From positions 1 through 7,442 of the forward strand of contig CAIXCO010000212.1 of NCBI GenBank assembly GCA_903917955.1: a DNA stretch of 7,442 bases. Direction: 5' to 3'. Below the pieces are notes generated by a model that had not been told where the DNA came from, did not search any database, and saw only the letters and a program-made list of their open reading frames with translations. Each line of letters opens with the position of its first letter. The first letter of the stretch is position 1. Source of the DNA: an uncultured Chlorobiaceae bacterium. GTDB lineage: Bacteria; Bacteroidota; Chlorobiia; Chlorobiales; Chlorobiaceae. The translations under genes were made by a program, and so were the position numbers. Positions 6,221 to 7,442 of the stretch are shown here, piece after piece.

Positions 6221-6286
6221 CCGGATTCTTTTTTTTAGGCAAAATTGCCGAAGCGAGAGAACCATGTTGTCGATGGTGTAATACTA

Positions 6287-6324
6287 TTTGGTAAACAATA
6301 TTATTTTTGGTAAGGTATTCTTAC
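6287..6324 (+). promoter_or_regulatory. Probable promoter/operator of the AbrB-PIN pair
   Basis: An AT-rich segment 27 bp before the antitoxin ATG. It holds a direct repeat TTTGGTAA (6287-6294 and 6306-6313, 19 bp apart, about two helical turns) and, overlapping the second copy, a perfect inverted repeat GTAAG (6310-6314), 5-bp spacer, CTTAC (6320-6324). TATTAT (6299-6304) is a candidate -10 box without a convincing -35. The layout suits autorepression by the AbrB-fold antitoxin; this is inference. Confidence 0.4.
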
Positions 6325-6350
6325 TCCATTACTATTTTGACGTGAATGCC

Positions 6351-6578
6351 ATGTTAGCCAAACTTACCAGCAAAAATCAGTTGACCTTGCCAAAGTCTAT
6401 TGTAACCTCAATTCCTGAAACAGATTACTTTGAAGTGGAAGTTGAGAATGGTCGCATCATGCTTACGCCTGTGCGTATGCAGCAAGCAGATGCCGTGCGT
6501 GCCAAATTAGAAGCTTTGGGTATTAATGACAAGGATGTTCTGGATGCAATAGAGTGGGCAAGAAAAAGTAAGCCGTGA
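6351..6578 (+). CDS. AbrB/SpoVT-type antitoxin (VapB-like)
   Basis: A 75-aa protein whose first ~41 residues form a swapped-hairpin AbrB/MazE-type DNA-binding domain (MLAKLTSKNQLTLPKSIV, then YFEVEVENGRIMLTPVRM). A charged helical tail follows (DAVRAKLEALGINDKDVLDAIEWARKSKP) that would wrap and inhibit the PIN toxin. I chose the ATG at 6351 because the conserved domain begins there. Starts further upstream in the same frame (GTG 6342, GTG 6288) would run through the operator-like repeats. Its stop overlaps the toxin start by 4 bp (GTGA), so the two are co-translated. It is expected to repress its own promoter together with the toxin. Confidence 0.82.
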   Translation: MLAKLTSKNQLTLPKSIVTSIPETDYFEVEVENGRIMLTPVRMQQADAVRAKLEALGINDKDVLDAIEWARKSKP

Positions 6579-7006
6579 GCTATCGCATCGTGCTTGATAC
6601 GAACTGCATTATTTCTGCATTGATATTTTCACGCCAGAAAATGGCATGGCTGCGTCACAACTGGCAGTCCGGGGCGATCATCCCATTAGTCAGCAAGAAA
6701 ACGGCCAGCGAACTACTGAAAGTGTTGGCCTATCCAAAATTCAAGCTCACAAAAACGGAGCAGTTGTTATTACTGGCTGATTTTCTGCCTTACGCTGAAA
6801 CGGTCACTTCGCTTGAAGTGCCACTTAACTTGCCAGTAATCAGAGATACAGCAGATCAAATGTTCATAACGTTAGCCGTAGTTGGCAAGGCGGATGCTTT
6901 AGTGACTGGTGATAACGACCTGCTTGTTTTTAAGAATGTCTTTAAAACTCCGCCAATTATGTCGCTCAGTGAATTTGAGCAATGGCAAAAAAGCCAAAAA
7001 GGGTGA
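6575..7006 (+). CDS. PIN-domain toxin (COG1569-type, VapC-like ribonuclease)
   Basis: A 143-aa PIN-domain protein, the toxin partner of the AbrB-type antitoxin. PIN toxins are metal-dependent RNases; many VapC members cut tRNA or rRNA. Acidic active-site residues are visible: D8 in IVLDTNCIISAL, E46 in TASELLKVL, D91/D94 in IRDTADQMFITLA, and D113/D115 in LVTGDNDLLVF. The RDTADQMFITLA...VTGDNDLL arrangement is typical of the COG1569 group, 'putative toxin component near the antitoxin'. It starts at a GTG at 6575 inside the antitoxin stop. No strong Shine-Dalgarno is seen, consistent with coupled translation. The target RNA cannot be inferred. Confidence 0.88.
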   Translation: MSYRIVLDTNCIISALIFSRQKMAWLRHNWQSGAIIPLVSKKTASELLKVLAYPKFKLTKTEQLLLLADFLPYAETVTSLEVPLNLPVIRDTADQMFITLAVVGKADALVTGDNDLLVFKNVFKTPPIMSLSEFEQWQKSQKG

Positions 7007-7040
7007 TTTTGCTGGTTGTGTTCATGCTTTTTTGATGATA

Positions 7041-7062
7041 TTTGCGGAAACCGACCCGCAAA
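7041..7062. repeat. Short inverted repeat between convergent genes
   Basis: TTTGCGG (7041-7047) and CCGCAAA (7056-7062) form a perfect 7-bp stem with an 8-base loop in the 151-bp gap between the PIN toxin and the convergent restriction-enzyme gene. No T-run follows on either strand, so a bidirectional terminator role is uncertain. Confidence 0.35.
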
Positions 7063-7157
7063 CAAAACAGATAGCAGGGTTTCCAAACGCATTTATTGCC
7101 GCCGACAACATTGAATATCCCTGGAAACACACAATCCCGATCTGGATGTTTGGGTTT

Positions 7158-7442
7158 TTATACTAACCCGCAGTCAATCTCCCCCATAATCCTGGCCGTT
7201 TCCGTCAGCGCTACGATGATGCGCTGGTAGTGGCGGACATCTTCGAAGCTGAGTTCACTCCCCTTCCGGTCTTTGAGCCACTTTTGTGCGGGCTGGTATC
7301 CTCCGATGTAGAATTCCCATGCGACTGATGACACGCCATCGAAATATTGGGTTTCGTTGATGTACACTTTGGCGTCCTGATAGTGCAGTTTACCCACGAT
7401 GTTGTCGCCGCTGACGGGATAGCTGGTCAAACGCTGCTCAAC
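7158..7442 (-). CDS. C-terminal end of a putative Type ISP restriction-modification enzyme (runs off right edge)
   Basis: The minus strand is open from the window edge to TAA at 7158, giving the last 94 residues of a larger protein. Segments VAWEFYIGGYQPAQKWLKDR and LSFEDVRHYQRIIVALTETA followed by RIMGEID strongly resemble the C-terminal target-recognition domain of Type ISP single-chain restriction-modification enzymes (LlaBIII-like), which combine nuclease, helicase and adenine methyltransferase. Catalytic domains would lie outside the window, so activity cannot be judged. A TTG at 7430 is not a real start, because the frame continues upstream without a stop. It converges with the AbrB/PIN pair and adds a restriction function to the toxin-antitoxin cluster. 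A stand-alone methylase with the same specificity domain is the alternative. Confidence 0.75.
   Translation of the reverse strand, partial: VEQRLTSYPVSGDNIVGKLHYQDAKVYINETQYFDGVSSVAWEFYIGGYQPAQKWLKDRKGSELSFEDVRHYQRIIVALTETARIMGEIDCGLV

Noticed and set aside
6018..6281. Plus-strand 87-codon frame over the FGE-like gene start
   Set aside because: It is antisense to the FGE-like gene for the first third and then crosses a strong intrinsic terminator; no homology pattern.
7007..7157. Protein-like reading (ADNIEYPWKHTIPIWMFG) after the PIN toxin
   Set aside because: It is in a different frame from the PIN gene, with no start of its own apart from one inside the PIN gene, and no recognised family; it could be a small remnant but is not supported.

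Overview
The window looks like part of a green sulfur bacterial (Chlorobiaceae) chromosome. The basis is the bacterial CrtB-type phytoene synthase beside a class II lysyl-tRNA synthetase and hflX, the roughly 50% GC coding style, and a multi-toxin-antitoxin, FGE-like gene neighbourhood typical of Chlorobium/Pelodictyon genomes. This is an inference from gene content; no species call is possible from sequence alone.

Left part (1-3277), housekeeping: the N-terminal part of the GTPase gene hflX runs leftwards off the window (1-534, minus). A 209-bp divergent intergenic region separates it from crtB (744-1676, plus), which encodes phytoene synthase, the entry enzyme of carotenoid synthesis. lysS (1742-3277, plus) follows.

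Middle and right part (3278-7442), accessory: a HepT/MntA type VII toxin-antitoxin pair starts 4 bp after the lysS stop codon. It is followed by a small antitoxin plus PemK/MazF-family toxin (4122-4696), a gene-poor stretch full of inverted repeats (4697-5021), a minus-strand FGE/SUMF1-like lipoprotein gene (5022-6104), an AbrB-type antitoxin plus PIN-domain toxin (6351-7006), and, convergent to it, the C-terminal end of what looks like a Type ISP restriction-modification enzyme (7158-7442, minus). Three toxin-antitoxin pairs and a restriction enzyme within 4.2 kb make this a defence/plasticity island grafted directly behind lysS. Each pair has overlapping cistrons (8, 4 and 4 bp), so the partners are translationally coupled.

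The most interesting signal is the 3' end of the FGE-like gene. Its last ~40 codons look like the variable repeat of a diversity-generating retroelement (DGR) target: a C-type-lectin-like fold ending in GVGFRLVFVP, with a run of A/N-type codons of the form NNC or NNT at exactly the positions usually diversified, and without the first catalytic cysteine of true formylglycine-generating enzymes. Immediately downstream lies a nested set of inverted repeats (4905-5025) that can fold as a cruciform or three-way junction, the sort of structure that flanks known DGR variable repeats. No reverse transcriptase, template repeat or avd gene is present in the window, so it would have to be an orphan or remote target.
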